Source of the DNA: Pirellulales bacterium
Lineage (GTDB): Bacteria > Planctomycetota > Planctomycetia > Pirellulales > Thermoguttaceae
DNA length: 64,000 nucleotides
NCBI GenBank assembly: GCA_016935315.1
Contig: JAFGRD010000039.1
Span: 186,001 to 250,000 of the forward strand
Direction of reading: 5' to 3'
The notes under the pieces are model-generated. The model was not told the origin of the DNA. It searched no databases and saw only the letters and a list, made by a program, of their open reading frames with translations. The translations under genes and the position numbers were made by a program. This document shows, in pieces, positions 51,032 to 60,519 of the stretch. Every line of letters starts with the position of its first letter. Positions within the stretch are counted from its first letter, which is position 1.

Positions 51032-52606
51032 ATGTCAGATATGCAGGAAAACGCACCCCGCCGCATCGTGATTTTCGACACGACGCTCCGCGACGGCGAG
51101 CAATCGCCCGGGGCAAGTATGAACCTGGCCGAGAAGATGGAGGTGGCCCAGGCACTGGTCGATTTGGGCGTAGACGTCATCGAGGCCGGCTTTCCGATTG
51201 CCTCGCCGGGCGACTTCGAGGCGGTGCGGCAGATAGCCCGCTCGATTCGCGGATCGGTAATCTGCGGCCTGGCCCGCTGCCGCGACGCCGATATCGATCG
51301 CGCCTGGGAAGCCGTCCAGGACGCCCCGCAGTCGCGAATCCACGTGTTTCTGGCCACCAGCGCCATTCATCGCGAGTTCAAGCTCAAGATGGACAAAGAG
51401 GAGATCATCCGCCGGGCCGTGGCGGGGGTGCAGCGCGCGGCCGGCTATTGCCCCGACGTCGAATTCTCGCCGGAAGACGCCGTGCGAACCGAATCCGACT
51501 TCCTTTGCCGGGTGGTCGAGGCGGCGATCGACGCCGGGGCCACCACCGTGAACATCCCCGACACCGTCGGCTACGCCACGCCCGCCCACATGAATCAGGT
51601 CATCCGCACGCTCCGCGAACGGGTCCCCAACATCGACAGGGCCGTGATCAGCGTCCATTGCCACAACGACCTGGGCATGGCCGTGGCCAACAGTCTGACG
51701 GCGGTGGAGGCCGGCGCCGGACAGATCGAGTGCACGATCAATGGGCTCGGCGAACGCGCGGGAAACTGCTCGCTCGAGGAGGTTGTGATGGCCCTGCGGA
51801 CGCGAAACGACTTCTACCACGCCGGCACCCGGGTCGTCACCAACCGGCTGGTTCCCACCAGCCGGCTAGTCGCCAACATCACGGGCATCCACGTGCAGCG
51901 GAACAAAGCCATCGTGGGCCAGAACGCGTTTGCCCACGAAGCGGGTATCCATCAGGACGGCATGCTCAAGGAACGGACCACGTACGAGATTATGCGGCCG
52001 GAAGACGTCGGCTTCGTCAAGACGGATCTGGTGCTGGGCAAACACAGCGGTCGGGCAGCCCTGGCGGATCGGGCCAGAGCGCTGGGCTATCACCTCACGC
52101 CCCAGCAACTCGGCGACGTCTTCCAGGAGTTCAAAACCCTCGCCGACAAGAAGAAGGAGATCTACGACGGCGATCTGGCGGCGCTGGTCGACCAGCAGAT
52201 TCACGCCGTCGCCGAACAGTGGACGCTGCATTCGTATCAGGTCACCTCGGGCACGGGGCGCGTACCGGAGGTCACGCTGGTGCTGCGCCGCGGCGAAGAG
52301 CAGTTCAGCACCAAAACCTCCTGCGGCGATGGCCCCATCGACGCCATCTTTCTGGCCATGGAGCAGCTCACCGGGATTTCGGTGGCCTGCAAAGACTTCC
52401 GCGTCCACAGCGTCACGGTCGGCAAAGACGCCCAGGGCGAAGTGATGGTTCAGGTCGAATTCGAGGGGCATCTGTATCGCGGCCGCGGTGTCTCGACCGA
52501 CAGCATCGAAGCCAGTGCCAAAGCGTTTCTCAATGCGATTAACCGCATCGTGGCCCGAACCAACGGGGGCCCCGCGCCGGCGGCACCCTCCGCAGAGGAC
52601 TCGTGA
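51032..52606 (+). CDS. leuA: 2-isopropylmalate synthase
   Basis: 524 residues. It condenses acetyl-CoA with 2-oxoisovalerate, the committed step of leucine biosynthesis. The catalytic barrel starts IFDTTLRDGEQSPGASMN (metal Asp and the RDGEQ signature) and continues with NIPDTVGYATPAHMN, HCHNDLGMAVANSLTAVEAG (metal His pair) and NGLGERAGNCSLEEV. The subdomain has HEAGIHQDGMLK. The C-terminal LeuA regulatory domain, where leucine inhibits, includes SGTGRVPEVTLVL and GDGPIDAIFLAM. A Leu leader peptide, antiterminator and terminator precede the gene. The last codons (GAGGACTCGTGA) come from a family B repeat. No leuB, leuC or leuD gene follows; a tRNA-Leu does. Confidence 0.97.
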   Translation: MSDMQENAPRRIVIFDTTLRDGEQSPGASMNLAEKMEVAQALVDLGVDVIEAGFPIASPGDFEAVRQIARSIRGSVICGLARCRDADIDRAWEAVQDAPQSRIHVFLATSAIHREFKLKMDKEEIIRRAVAGVQRAAGYCPDVEFSPEDAVRTESDFLCRVVEAAIDAGATTVNIPDTVGYATPAHMNQVIRTLRERVPNIDRAVISVHCHNDLGMAVANSLTAVEAGAGQIECTINGLGERAGNCSLEEVVMALRTRNDFYHAGTRVVTNRLVPTSRLVANITGIHVQRNKAIVGQNAFAHEAGIHQDGMLKERTTYEIMRPEDVGFVKTDLVLGKHSGRAALADRARALGYHLTPQQLGDVFQEFKTLADKKKEIYDGDLAALVDQQIHAVAEQWTLHSYQVTSGTGRVPEVTLVLRRGEEQFSTKTSCGDGPIDAIFLAMEQLTGISVACKDFRVHSVTVGKDAQGEVMVQVEFEGHLYRGRGVSTDSIEASAKAFLNAINRIVARTNGGPAPAAPSAEDS

Positions 52607-52650
52607 AAGCACAGGTTGGGCGTTCTCATGGAAGCAGCAGCGGCGCGCGG
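52596..52650 (+). repeat. Repeat family B, half copy 7
   Basis: GGACTCGTGAAAGCACAGG, then TTGGGCGTTCTCATGGAAGCAGCAGCGGCGCGCGG. It overlaps the end of leuA, so the stop codon TGA (52604-52606) lies within the repeat arm. It ends about 8 nt before the tRNA-Leu gene. Confidence 0.6.
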
Positions 52651-52658
52651 CGGCACCT

Positions 52659-52743
52659 GGCCGAGTGGCGGAATTGGCAGACGCTAAGGATTTAAAATCC
52701 TTTGGGAGTAATTCCCGTGCGGGTTCGAGTCCCGCCTCGGCCA
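52659..52743 (+). tRNA. tRNA-Leu (anticodon UAA)
   Basis: An 85-nt cloverleaf. The acceptor stem GGCCGAG pairs with CTCGGCC, with discriminator A. The D arm is GCGGAATTGGCAGACGC. The anticodon stem is AAGGA/TCCTT with loop TTTAAAA, giving TAA at 52693-52695. A long class II variable arm (GGGAGTAATTCCC) identifies Leu. The T arm is GCGGGTTCGAGTCCCGC. The 3' CCA is not encoded (CCT follows the discriminator). Confidence 0.97.
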
Positions 52744-53088
52744 CCTGATGTTTTGGCACTATCATGCAGTGTTTTGCACCCTGACGCAAGGAGCCCAATT
52801 ATTCAAGGGATTCCCGCGTCTTCTGCGAGTCATTGCGATGTGTCGCGGCAGCCTGCGTCGAATGGATCATCAGAGCGGAGAACGCCGAAATCAGATAACG
52901 GGGAGGTATCGGCCACCCGAACTCGGCGCCGGAGGCATGTTCCGTTGCCGGAAAAGGGGGCAAGGGGCTTCCCCAGGCTGCGGCAACTGCTCACAATGAA
53001 GGTTCTAGCGCTTCGGCCGGCAGTGCGGTACCCGCCCGCAGCCCGTTGTCTGTCTTGCGGACCCAAGATTGTGTAGAGGCCGCCTTCC
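52744..53088. other. 345-nt stretch without a recognised gene
   Basis: It lies between the tRNA and the cytochrome b gene. Open frames here are short, Arg-rich and lack ribosome sites. No Rieske gene, which would be expected near cytochrome b, is present. The promoter of the respiratory cluster should be here, but no clear boxes were seen. Confidence 0.5.
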
Positions 53089-53793
<705 letters not shown>

Positions 53794-53842
53794 AACGGAG
53801 GCGGATGCAAACATCCATTGCCCTGTTTGAGGGCTTCCCTGC

Positions 53843-55159
53843 ATGTACGGCAACGAACACGAATTCCTCGAACGCATCGCCGGGCCGATGGGCTGGTTCT
53901 ATCTGTCGGCCTGCGCGGTGAACCTGCTGGCGGCGGGGCGAGCCCTGCGCGGGCGCAGGCCCCAGCGGGCCGGGGCGTGGGGGGCCGTGGGGCTGACGTT
54001 TGCGGTGCTCGGGTGGCGGGCCTTCGACGGAAACCCCGCCGCCATGCCCGAGGCGTGCAAAGACGCGATCGACGCCGTGCTCGGGCCCGTGACCTTCACG
54101 CTGGGCTCGTTTCTGATCCTCTGGGGATTATACCTAGGGCGCCGCGTTTTCGTGCGACCGGCGGTGGCGTTCGCCGGGCTGAACGTCTCGCTGCTGTTTT
54201 TGGGCCTGTCGTTGACCGACGCCCAGTTCGCCGCCGTGGTCATCCAGCCGGACAACGTACCGATCGTGGCGATGGTTTATCTGCTGGCACTGTTCACGTG
54301 GCTTTCGGCGTCGGCGGCCGTAAAAAACGACCGGCGGCTGGGGCAGGGCCTCGCACCGGCGGAGAAGGACCAGGCGGAAAAGGCCCTGGTCTGGCCCGAC
54401 CTGGTCTACACCGAGCTGATCTGCATGATCCTGGCCAGCGCGGTGCTACTGATCTGGTCGCTGAGCGTGCAGGCCCCGCTGGAACAGCCGGCCAATCCGG
54501 CGGTGACGCCCAATCCCTCGAAGGCCCCGTGGTACTTCGTCGGCCTGCAAGAGCTGCTGGTGTTTTCCGACGCCTGGATCGTCGGCGTGGTCGTACCCTG
54601 CTTGATCGCCTTTGGACTGATGGCCATACCCTATCTCGACCCCAACCCGCAGGGTAGCGGCTACTACACGATTCGCCAGCGGCCGTTCGCCTATGGCGTC
54701 TTCCAGTTCGGCTTTCTGCTCTTGTGGGTGTTGCTGATTCTGGTCGGCACGTTCATGCGGGGGCCGAATTGGGGTTTTTTTGGGCTGTACGAGGTCCGCG
54801 ACCCGCACAAGGTGCTGGCGCTGGGCAACGTGAAGCTCTCGGAATACTTCTGGACGATCTGGCTCGGACGCGGCGTGCCGCAGGTGGCGGCCGACGCCGG
54901 GTCGCTGGCGCAGTTCGGGCATATCCTCTGGCGGGAGATCGCGGGCGTGACCTTGGTGGGACTCTACTTCGTGGCCCTGCCGCCGCTGTTGGGCCGCACG
55001 CTGTTGCGCCGGCTGCGGGCCCAAATGGGCTTTGGCCGCTTCACGCTGATGGCCGTGCTGCTGTTGGCGATGATGACGCTGCCGCTGAAGATGATCCTGC
55101 GCTGGACCATGAATCTCAGTTACGTGGTGAGCATGCCGGAGTGTTTCTTCAACCTCTGA
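53843..55159 (+). CDS. Subunit IV-like cytochrome b C-terminal protein with extra N-terminal helices
   Basis: 438 residues, against about 160 for PetD. The C-terminal part (from about residue 190) is the subunit IV/cytochrome b C-terminal domain. QAPLEQPANPAVTPNPSKAP is followed by WYFVGLQELLVFSDAWIVG, the quinol-site loop where PWY stands for PEWY. FGLMAIPYLDPNPQGSGYYT and further helices follow. The N-terminal 190 residues add about five membrane helices (WFYLSACAVNLLAAG, TFTLGSFLILWGLYLG, VAMVYLLALFTWLS) with no recognised domain. Together with the b6-like subunit it would build the quinol-oxidising core. The octaheme cytochrome gene follows after 33 nt. Confidence 0.88.
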   Translation: MYGNEHEFLERIAGPMGWFYLSACAVNLLAAGRALRGRRPQRAGAWGAVGLTFAVLGWRAFDGNPAAMPEACKDAIDAVLGPVTFTLGSFLILWGLYLGRRVFVRPAVAFAGLNVSLLFLGLSLTDAQFAAVVIQPDNVPIVAMVYLLALFTWLSASAAVKNDRRLGQGLAPAEKDQAEKALVWPDLVYTELICMILASAVLLIWSLSVQAPLEQPANPAVTPNPSKAPWYFVGLQELLVFSDAWIVGVVVPCLIAFGLMAIPYLDPNPQGSGYYTIRQRPFAYGVFQFGFLLLWVLLILVGTFMRGPNWGFFGLYEVRDPHKVLALGNVKLSEYFWTIWLGRGVPQVAADAGSLAQFGHILWREIAGVTLVGLYFVALPPLLGRTLLRRLRAQMGFGRFTLMAVLLLAMMTLPLKMILRWTMNLSYVVSMPECFFNL

Positions 55160-55192
55160 TCCGGCAACTCGCCCAAGGGCGATCAGGACTCC

Positions 55193-58100
55193 ATGCACTC
55201 AGGCAACGACACCTACTACAACCTGAAACGTCTGCATCTGGTGTTTGCAGTCTCCTCGCTGGGCCTGCTGGCGGTCACGATCTGGATGCTGGCGGCCGAC
55301 CACTACCGCCCGTGGAAGGAACACCAGCGAACGTTCCGCGGCCGGATCGAGCCCTGGATGATCGCCGCGCAGATCGACCGGCAGCGCAGCGAGGCCTTCC
55401 TCGCCCGGGAAGAGGCGTTGACCGCGGTGCTGGACGAGGCGCGTCGGGCGGTGCCGGCAAGGAATCAGATCGAGCGTTTCGCCGCCGAGTTGGAAAGCGA
55501 CGCTGCGCAACGCGGCGCGACGGCAATCCCGCCGACCGATCTCTGGGAGGCCTACGACGACCTGGCGGCGCGGCCGAGCGTCGCGGCGCGCGACGCGCTG
55601 CGTGCCCGGCTGGATCGGCGGATTGCGGCCGCCGCCGTCCGCCACGAGAACGCCGAGCAGGAATTGCGGTTCCGCCGCGCCGAGTTTGACGAGGCCCGCA
55701 GCTACTACGAGGCGGGCGTCGGCGAGGGGCTCTCGCCACAGCGGCTGGCCAGTCTCCAGCAGAAGGTCGACCAGGCTCGGGTCGACGTCGATCGGCTGGC
55801 CGGCCTGTGCGAGGTGGCCGTCGAGCACCATCGCCGCTTGGAGGAAATTCGGCAACAGATCACGGCCGCCGAGAACGCCGCCGACAAGGCCTTGGCCGAT
55901 CATCGGGCGACCCTCGAGCGGCTGCAGCGGCAACTGGCAGCGCAGCGATCCGGGCCGGCCGGGCGGGTGTTCGAGTCGCCGCTGATCGATGCCTTGGGCC
56001 GTCCGCCGGCGATCGAGCAGATCTGGCTGCCGGGGCTGACCATCGACTACAACTTCTGTCAGGTCGCACGGTTCGACCGCTGCGCGACGTGCCATCAGGC
56101 AATTGGCAAGACGCAGCCGGGCCGGCCGGCCGAGCCAATGATCGGAACCCCCCGAACCCTGACGGTCACCTTGGCCACACCGGGCGAAGCCCCGCGGGCG
56201 GCAGTCGGGGAAGGGCAGGGCGGCAGGCCGACGCTTAGGCAGGCCTACGGCCTGGTCCTGGCGGCGCAAGGCGTCCTCGAACCGGAAGCGCCGACCGTCG
56301 CCCAGGTCTTGCCCAACAGCTCCGCGGCGTTTGCCGAGCTTCGCTGCGGCGACGTAATTACCCGTATCAACGACGAGGGCCCGCTGGAGCGCGCGGCCTT
56401 GAGCCAACGCCTGCTGCAGGACGTGGCGTGGGGAGAGCGGCTGACGCTGGAGATTCGGCGCGGGCTGCCGCAGCCCTATTGCTCCCATCCGCGACCAGCG
56501 CTGTACCTTGGTTCGCTGAGCCCCCATCCGATGGCCGACTTCGGCTGCACGATGTGCCACGACGGGCAGGGCAGCGCCACGCAGTTCACTTGGGCCTCGC
56601 ACACGCCGAACGATCTCGGGCAGCGGGCCCGCTGGCGCCAAGGGAAAGACTGGTCGCGCAATCCCCACTGGGACTTCCCGATGATGCCCCGGCGGTTCGC
56701 CCAGAGCCGCTGTTTAAAGTGTCACCACGCGGTGACCGATCTGGAGCCGAGCCGGCGGTTTCCCGATCCTCCAGCGGCCAGCGTGGTGGCCGGGTATCAA
56801 CTCATCGGGCAATACGGCTGTTTCGGCTGCCACGAGATCAAGGGGTTCGACGACACGGGTCGGTCCGTCGGGCCCGATCTGCGTTTGGAGCCGAACTACG
56901 CCGAAGCCGCATTGGCCCTGTCGACCGAGCAAGGCTTGACCGAGCGGCAACGCGGCCTCGCCCGGCGAGTCGTCGCGCAGCCGGAAGACGACGCCCCGCG
57001 GCGCGAACTGGCCAACTCGATTCTGGCTGACGGCTCGTCGGGAAGCCTCAGCCGGAACGCTCATCGGCTGGCCAGGTTGCTGGCGGCGGAGCCTCCGGTT
57101 CCGGGCACGATGCGCAAAGTGGGGCCGAGCCTCCGTGACCTTGCCGGCAAGGTGAAAGCCGAGTTCCTGGCCGACTGGATGGCCGACCCGAGGCGTTTTC
57201 TTCCCAGCACGCGGATGCCTCGCTTCTACGGCGTTGGTGAGCAACTCGGCGAGGTGAGCCGAGAGACGGCTGCCCGCTTCGAGGTGGTCGAGATTCTCGC
57301 CACGGTCGAGTATCTGCTGGCCGCTGGCCGGCCGGTCGAGCCGGCCGCGGCGCCGAGGGCCGTCACCGAGCCGCCGTCGGCCGAGCGGGGCAGGCGGCTG
57401 TTTGCGATTCACGGATGTCTGGCCTGCCATCCACATGCCGACTTTCCGCAGGGTCAGGCGACCCAGGGCCCCGACCTGACCAGCGTCGGTGCGAAGTTTG
57501 CGACCGACTCGGGCCGGCGTTGGCTGGTCAGTTGGATCCGCAACCCGGCACGGCACAGTCCTCGAACGCTGATGCCCAACCCGCTGCTTGAGCCGATCCC
57601 GCTGCCCGGCGGTGGGTCGGTGGCGACGACACCGGATCCCGGTGGCGACGTGGCGGAAATCCGCATGGCGCATGCGCGGACGACCGACCCGGCCGCCGAT
57701 GTGGCCGCCTACTTGCTGGCGGCGACCGACTGGCAGCCAACGGCGTTGCCGCCGCTGGTCGATGCGAACCTCGACGAGCTGGCACTGTTGCACCTTGGCA
57801 AGGTGTTTTCCCAGCGGCACGCCCGGCAGTATTTGCAGGAGGGCATCCCGCTGTCGATGGCCAATCGCCTCGAAGGCGACGCCGTGGAGCTGTTGGGTGA
57901 AATGACACAGGCGAAGAAGCTCCGCTACGTCGGCCGGCGGGTGCTCCGCACGCGGGGCTGCTTCGCCTGCCACGACGTGCCGGGACTGGAAGACGCCCAG
58001 GCCATCGGGCCGGCCTTGAGCGACTGGGGGCGAAAAAGGGAGTCGCTGTTGGCGTTCGGGCAGGTCCACCGTTTCCTGGAAGCCTCCGGCGAGCTGCCGG

Positions 58101-59551
58101 GGACGGGGGAGCAGCCTGATGCGGATCGAGGCTTCTTCCTCCAGGCCGTGCTCGATCAGCGCCGCGAAGGCTTCCTCTGGCAGAAGCTGCGGGCGCCGCG
58201 GAGCTTCGATTTCCGGATGGCCCGAAACAAGGGATACGACCAGTGGCTGACGATGCCCCGCTTCGAGTTGACCGACCCGCAGCGCGAACAAATCATCACG
58301 TTCGTGCTGGGACTGGTCGCGGAGCCGCCTGCCGGGCGGTACGTGTATCGACCGGACCGCCGTGGGCAGGCGATCGTCGAGGGGCGTCGGGTGCTTCAGA
58401 AATACGCGTGCGCCCAATGCCACACGCTCGAGATGAGCCGGTGGACATTCGAGCTGGACCCGGACACCTTTCAGCGGCCGCCGCAGGTGGACGACTACGA
58501 CCTCCTTCGGCCACAGCTTTCCCCGGAGCGGATCGCCGCGTCGCTGCAGAGCGACCTCCGGGGTCTGGCCAGCGCCGAGGTGGTCGGCATGCCCCAGGTG
58601 GACGCCGACGGCAAACTGCTAGTTGTCGACGAAGACGAAGACGATAGCGGCAATCTGGCGACGCTCTACAGTTTCACTTTCTGGGAGCCGGCGGCAATCC
58701 ATGGCGAGGTGTGCGCGGTGGGCGGCGCCGACGTGCTGCTCTGGGGCTCGCCGGCGATAGCGCGTGGTCTGCCGTCGCGCGCGTTCGATGTGTCATACTT
58801 CGGATCGCGGATCACCGGCGTCCGTCCCGCGATGGGCGGGACGTTCGCCCGGCTGCTGTTTCCCACGGCCTGGGCGGAAGCCCGGGCGGCCGGCAGCGGT
58901 GTGGTCGGGGCCGAGGTCTGGGGTTCGGTTCCCCCGCCGCTGACCAATGAAGGCAGCAAGGTCCGGCCCGACTGGCTCCACGACTATCTGCTCAACCCGG
59001 TGCCGGTCCGACCGGCCTGCATGCTGCGGATGCCGCGATTCAGTCTCTCGCCGGCCGAGGCGGGCACGCTGGCGGACTACTTTGCCGCTGTCTCGGGCGT
59101 CGACTTTCCGTACGCCGCGGCTTCCGCACCCTTGCCGCAAAATGCCCCACGGCAAGACAACCGCCTTGACCAGGCCATGAGGATGCTGGTCGACACGACG
59201 ACCTATTGTGCCAAGTGTCATCTAGTCGGCGATTTCAGCCCCGGCGGCGAAATTCAAACGGTCCTGGCTCCCAATCTGGGCGGCGTGGGCCGGCGGCTGC
59301 GGCCCGAATATCTCCGGCGGTGGCTGGCCGACCCCAGGGCCGTGCTGCCCTACACGCGCATGCCCGTGAACTTCCCCCCTACCGGCCAGTCGATCGATCC
59401 GAAGCGGTTTCCCGGCAGCAGCTTTGAGCAACTCGACACGATGACGGATTTGTTGTTAGACTATCAAGGGTACCTGGAATCGCAGATTTCGATCCGCCAG
59501 CGCGTCCTGCGGCAACGCGAGGCGGAGCAAGAGGGCGAAACGCCCCACTGA
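55193..59551 (+). CDS. Giant octaheme cytochrome c with coiled coil and PDZ domain
   Basis: 1452 residues. One N-terminal membrane helix (LVFAVSSLGLLAVTIWMLAA) anchors it with the rest outside. Residues about 40-260 are long, charged helices, probably coiled coil. Eight CxxCH heme sites begin at Cys297, 452, 507, 543, 742, 923, 1073 and 1339. Between the first two (about 365-435) is a PDZ-like domain: PTVAQVLPNSSAAFAELRCG, then DVITRINDEGPL. Several mono-heme modules share the phrases GPDLxxVGxK and ADWMADPRxFLPxTRMPxF, so the protein seems built by repeating a cytochrome c unit. It follows the cytochrome b genes and probably takes their electrons. Nothing of this length and mix is a standard bc or b6f subunit. 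Confidence 0.88.
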   Translation: MHSGNDTYYNLKRLHLVFAVSSLGLLAVTIWMLAADHYRPWKEHQRTFRGRIEPWMIAAQIDRQRSEAFLAREEALTAVLDEARRAVPARNQIERFAAELESDAAQRGATAIPPTDLWEAYDDLAARPSVAARDALRARLDRRIAAAAVRHENAEQELRFRRAEFDEARSYYEAGVGEGLSPQRLASLQQKVDQARVDVDRLAGLCEVAVEHHRRLEEIRQQITAAENAADKALADHRATLERLQRQLAAQRSGPAGRVFESPLIDALGRPPAIEQIWLPGLTIDYNFCQVARFDRCATCHQAIGKTQPGRPAEPMIGTPRTLTVTLATPGEAPRAAVGEGQGGRPTLRQAYGLVLAAQGVLEPEAPTVAQVLPNSSAAFAELRCGDVITRINDEGPLERAALSQRLLQDVAWGERLTLEIRRGLPQPYCSHPRPALYLGSLSPHPMADFGCTMCHDGQGSATQFTWASHTPNDLGQRARWRQGKDWSRNPHWDFPMMPRRFAQSRCLKCHHAVTDLEPSRRFPDPPAASVVAGYQLIGQYGCFGCHEIKGFDDTGRSVGPDLRLEPNYAEAALALSTEQGLTERQRGLARRVVAQPEDDAPRRELANSILADGSSGSLSRNAHRLARLLAAEPPVPGTMRKVGPSLRDLAGKVKAEFLADWMADPRRFLPSTRMPRFYGVGEQLGEVSRETAARFEVVEILATVEYLLAAGRPVEPAAAPRAVTEPPSAERGRRLFAIHGCLACHPHADFPQGQATQGPDLTSVGAKFATDSGRRWLVSWIRNPARHSPRTLMPNPLLEPIPLPGGGSVATTPDPGGDVAEIRMAHARTTDPAADVAAYLLAATDWQPTALPPLVDANLDELALLHLGKVFSQRHARQYLQEGIPLSMANRLEGDAVELLGEMTQAKKLRYVGRRVLRTRGCFACHDVPGLEDAQAIGPALSDWGRKRESLLAFGQVHRFLEASGELPGTGEQPDADRGFFLQAVLDQRREGFLWQKLRAPRSFDFRMARNKGYDQWLTMPRFELTDPQREQIITFVLGLVAEPPAGRYVYRPDRRGQAIVEGRRVLQKYACAQCHTLEMSRWTFELDPDTFQRPPQVDDYDLLRPQLSPERIAASLQSDLRGLASAEVVGMPQVDADGKLLVVDEDEDDSGNLATLYSFTFWEPAAIHGEVCAVGGADVLLWGSPAIARGLPSRAFDVSYFGSRITGVRPAMGGTFARLLFPTAWAEARAAGSGVVGAEVWGSVPPPLTNEGSKVRPDWLHDYLLNPVPVRPACMLRMPRFSLSPAEAGTLADYFAAVSGVDFPYAAASAPLPQNAPRQDNRLDQAMRMLVDTTTYCAKCHLVGDFSPGGEIQTVLAPNLGGVGRRLRPEYLRRWLADPRAVLPYTRMPVNFPPTGQSIDPKRFPGSSFEQLDTMTDLLLDYQGYLESQISIRQRVLRQREAEQEGETPH

Positions 59552-59648
59552 TCTTTGCACAGTTAATGCGTGAAGGCGACCAACGGGAGCCCGGTTTTTT
59601 TTCGGCTTCCCGTCAGTTGACCTTGGCTATCTGCGGTGCAAACATCAA
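59549..59648 (-). repeat. Palindromic repeat family A, copy 6
   Basis: Reverse orientation. CCAACGGGAGCCCGG is followed by a run of eight T and CTTCCCGTCAGTTG. The right end is TGCGGTGCAAACATCAA. The left terminal repeat is eroded. It overlaps the last three bases of the octaheme cytochrome gene. Confidence 0.8.
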
Positions 59649-59660
59649 CGAGGTTTGTTT

Positions 59661-59717
59661 CCCTGTGCGTCCTTGCACTTTCATGGATGTCCAACTTGTT
59701 CTTTCACGAGTCCTAAC
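59661..59717 (-). repeat. Repeat family B, copy 8
   Basis: On the minus strand it reads TTAGGACTCGTGAAAGAACA, then AGTTGGACATCCATGAAAGTGCAAGGACGCACAGGG. This matches the full copy at 11441 over about 55 nt. It ends one base before the next gene's ATG, the same place as the copy before the dus gene. Confidence 0.7.
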
Positions 59718-59718
59718 C

Positions 59719-60519
59719 ATGCGTGATCTCAATCGACGCCAGTTCGTGTGCCGATCCTCCGCGGTGGCCGCCGGTGTAGCCACCGGGCTGGGGACGCCCA
59801 CGATGGCCCAAGCGGCCGCTAATCGATGGGGCGACCTGGTCGGCCGGATTGTCTACGACGGCACGCCTCCGCCGCGCAAAAGGCTCGTCGTCGACAAGGA
59901 CGTCGCGTGCTGCGGCAAGTTCGACATTCGCGACGAATCGTTGATGGTCGGTCCCGACGGCGGACTGGCCAACGTGTTCGTCTACGTCCGCTCTCGTCGG
60001 GTGGACATCTGCCCGGAATTGGAGCAGTCTGTCGAGAAACGCGTGACGCTGGACAACCGCGACTGCATCTTCATGCCCCATTGCATGACGATCTGGTGCG
60101 AGAAGCAGGAGTATTACATAGTCAATTCCGACCCGGTGGCCCAGAACGTGGCCTATGCACCGCGGGGCGACATCGCGGCCAACATAGTGATTCCGGTCGG
60201 CGGCGACGCGACCTGGAGGTTTCGGTTGGCCCAGCGAACTCCCGTTGCGATCGTCTGCAACTACCATCCCTGGGAAAGCGGCTACATCCTGCCGTTCGGC
60301 AGCCCCTATGCGGCCATCACCGGGAAGGACGGGACCTTCAGGATTCCGAAACTCCCCGTCGGCAAGCTGGAGTTCCAGGCGTGGCACGAACGGACCGAGT
60401 ATCTGGACACGCCCGAATGGCCCAAGGGGCGGTTTGAGGTGACGATCAAGCCCGAAGGAACCACGTTGCCCACGGTGAAGCTGGCCCCGGCGATATTCGA
60501 GAAGGACGCGGTTTTCTGA
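59719..60519 (+). CDS. Tat-exported cupredoxin-like protein
   Basis: 266 residues from the ATG at 59719. A twin-arginine leader (NRRQFVCRSSAVAAGVATG) exports it. The mature domain has GRIVYDGTPPPRKRLVV, then DNRDCIFMPHCMTIW, YYIVNSDPVAQNVAY, VAIVCNYHPWESGYI and ITGKDGTFRIPKLPVGKLEF. The His in MPHCM, the Cys and His in CNYHPW are the usual type 1 copper ligands of this methylamine-utilisation-like cupredoxin family; the fourth ligand is unclear. The C-terminal AWHE phrase is typical. It overlaps the next gene (TGATG). A soluble electron carrier for the cytochrome cluster is inferred. Confidence 0.82.
   Translation: MRDLNRRQFVCRSSAVAAGVATGLGTPTMAQAAANRWGDLVGRIVYDGTPPPRKRLVVDKDVACCGKFDIRDESLMVGPDGGLANVFVYVRSRRVDICPELEQSVEKRVTLDNRDCIFMPHCMTIWCEKQEYYIVNSDPVAQNVAYAPRGDIAANIVIPVGGDATWRFRLAQRTPVAIVCNYHPWESGYILPFGSPYAAITGKDGTFRIPKLPVGKLEFQAWHERTEYLDTPEWPKGRFEVTIKPEGTTLPTVKLAPAIFEKDAVF

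Noticed and set aside
52748-52999. Possible Rieske or small gene before cytochrome b
   Set aside because: No CxH...CxxH motif and no ribosome site; the frame looks random.
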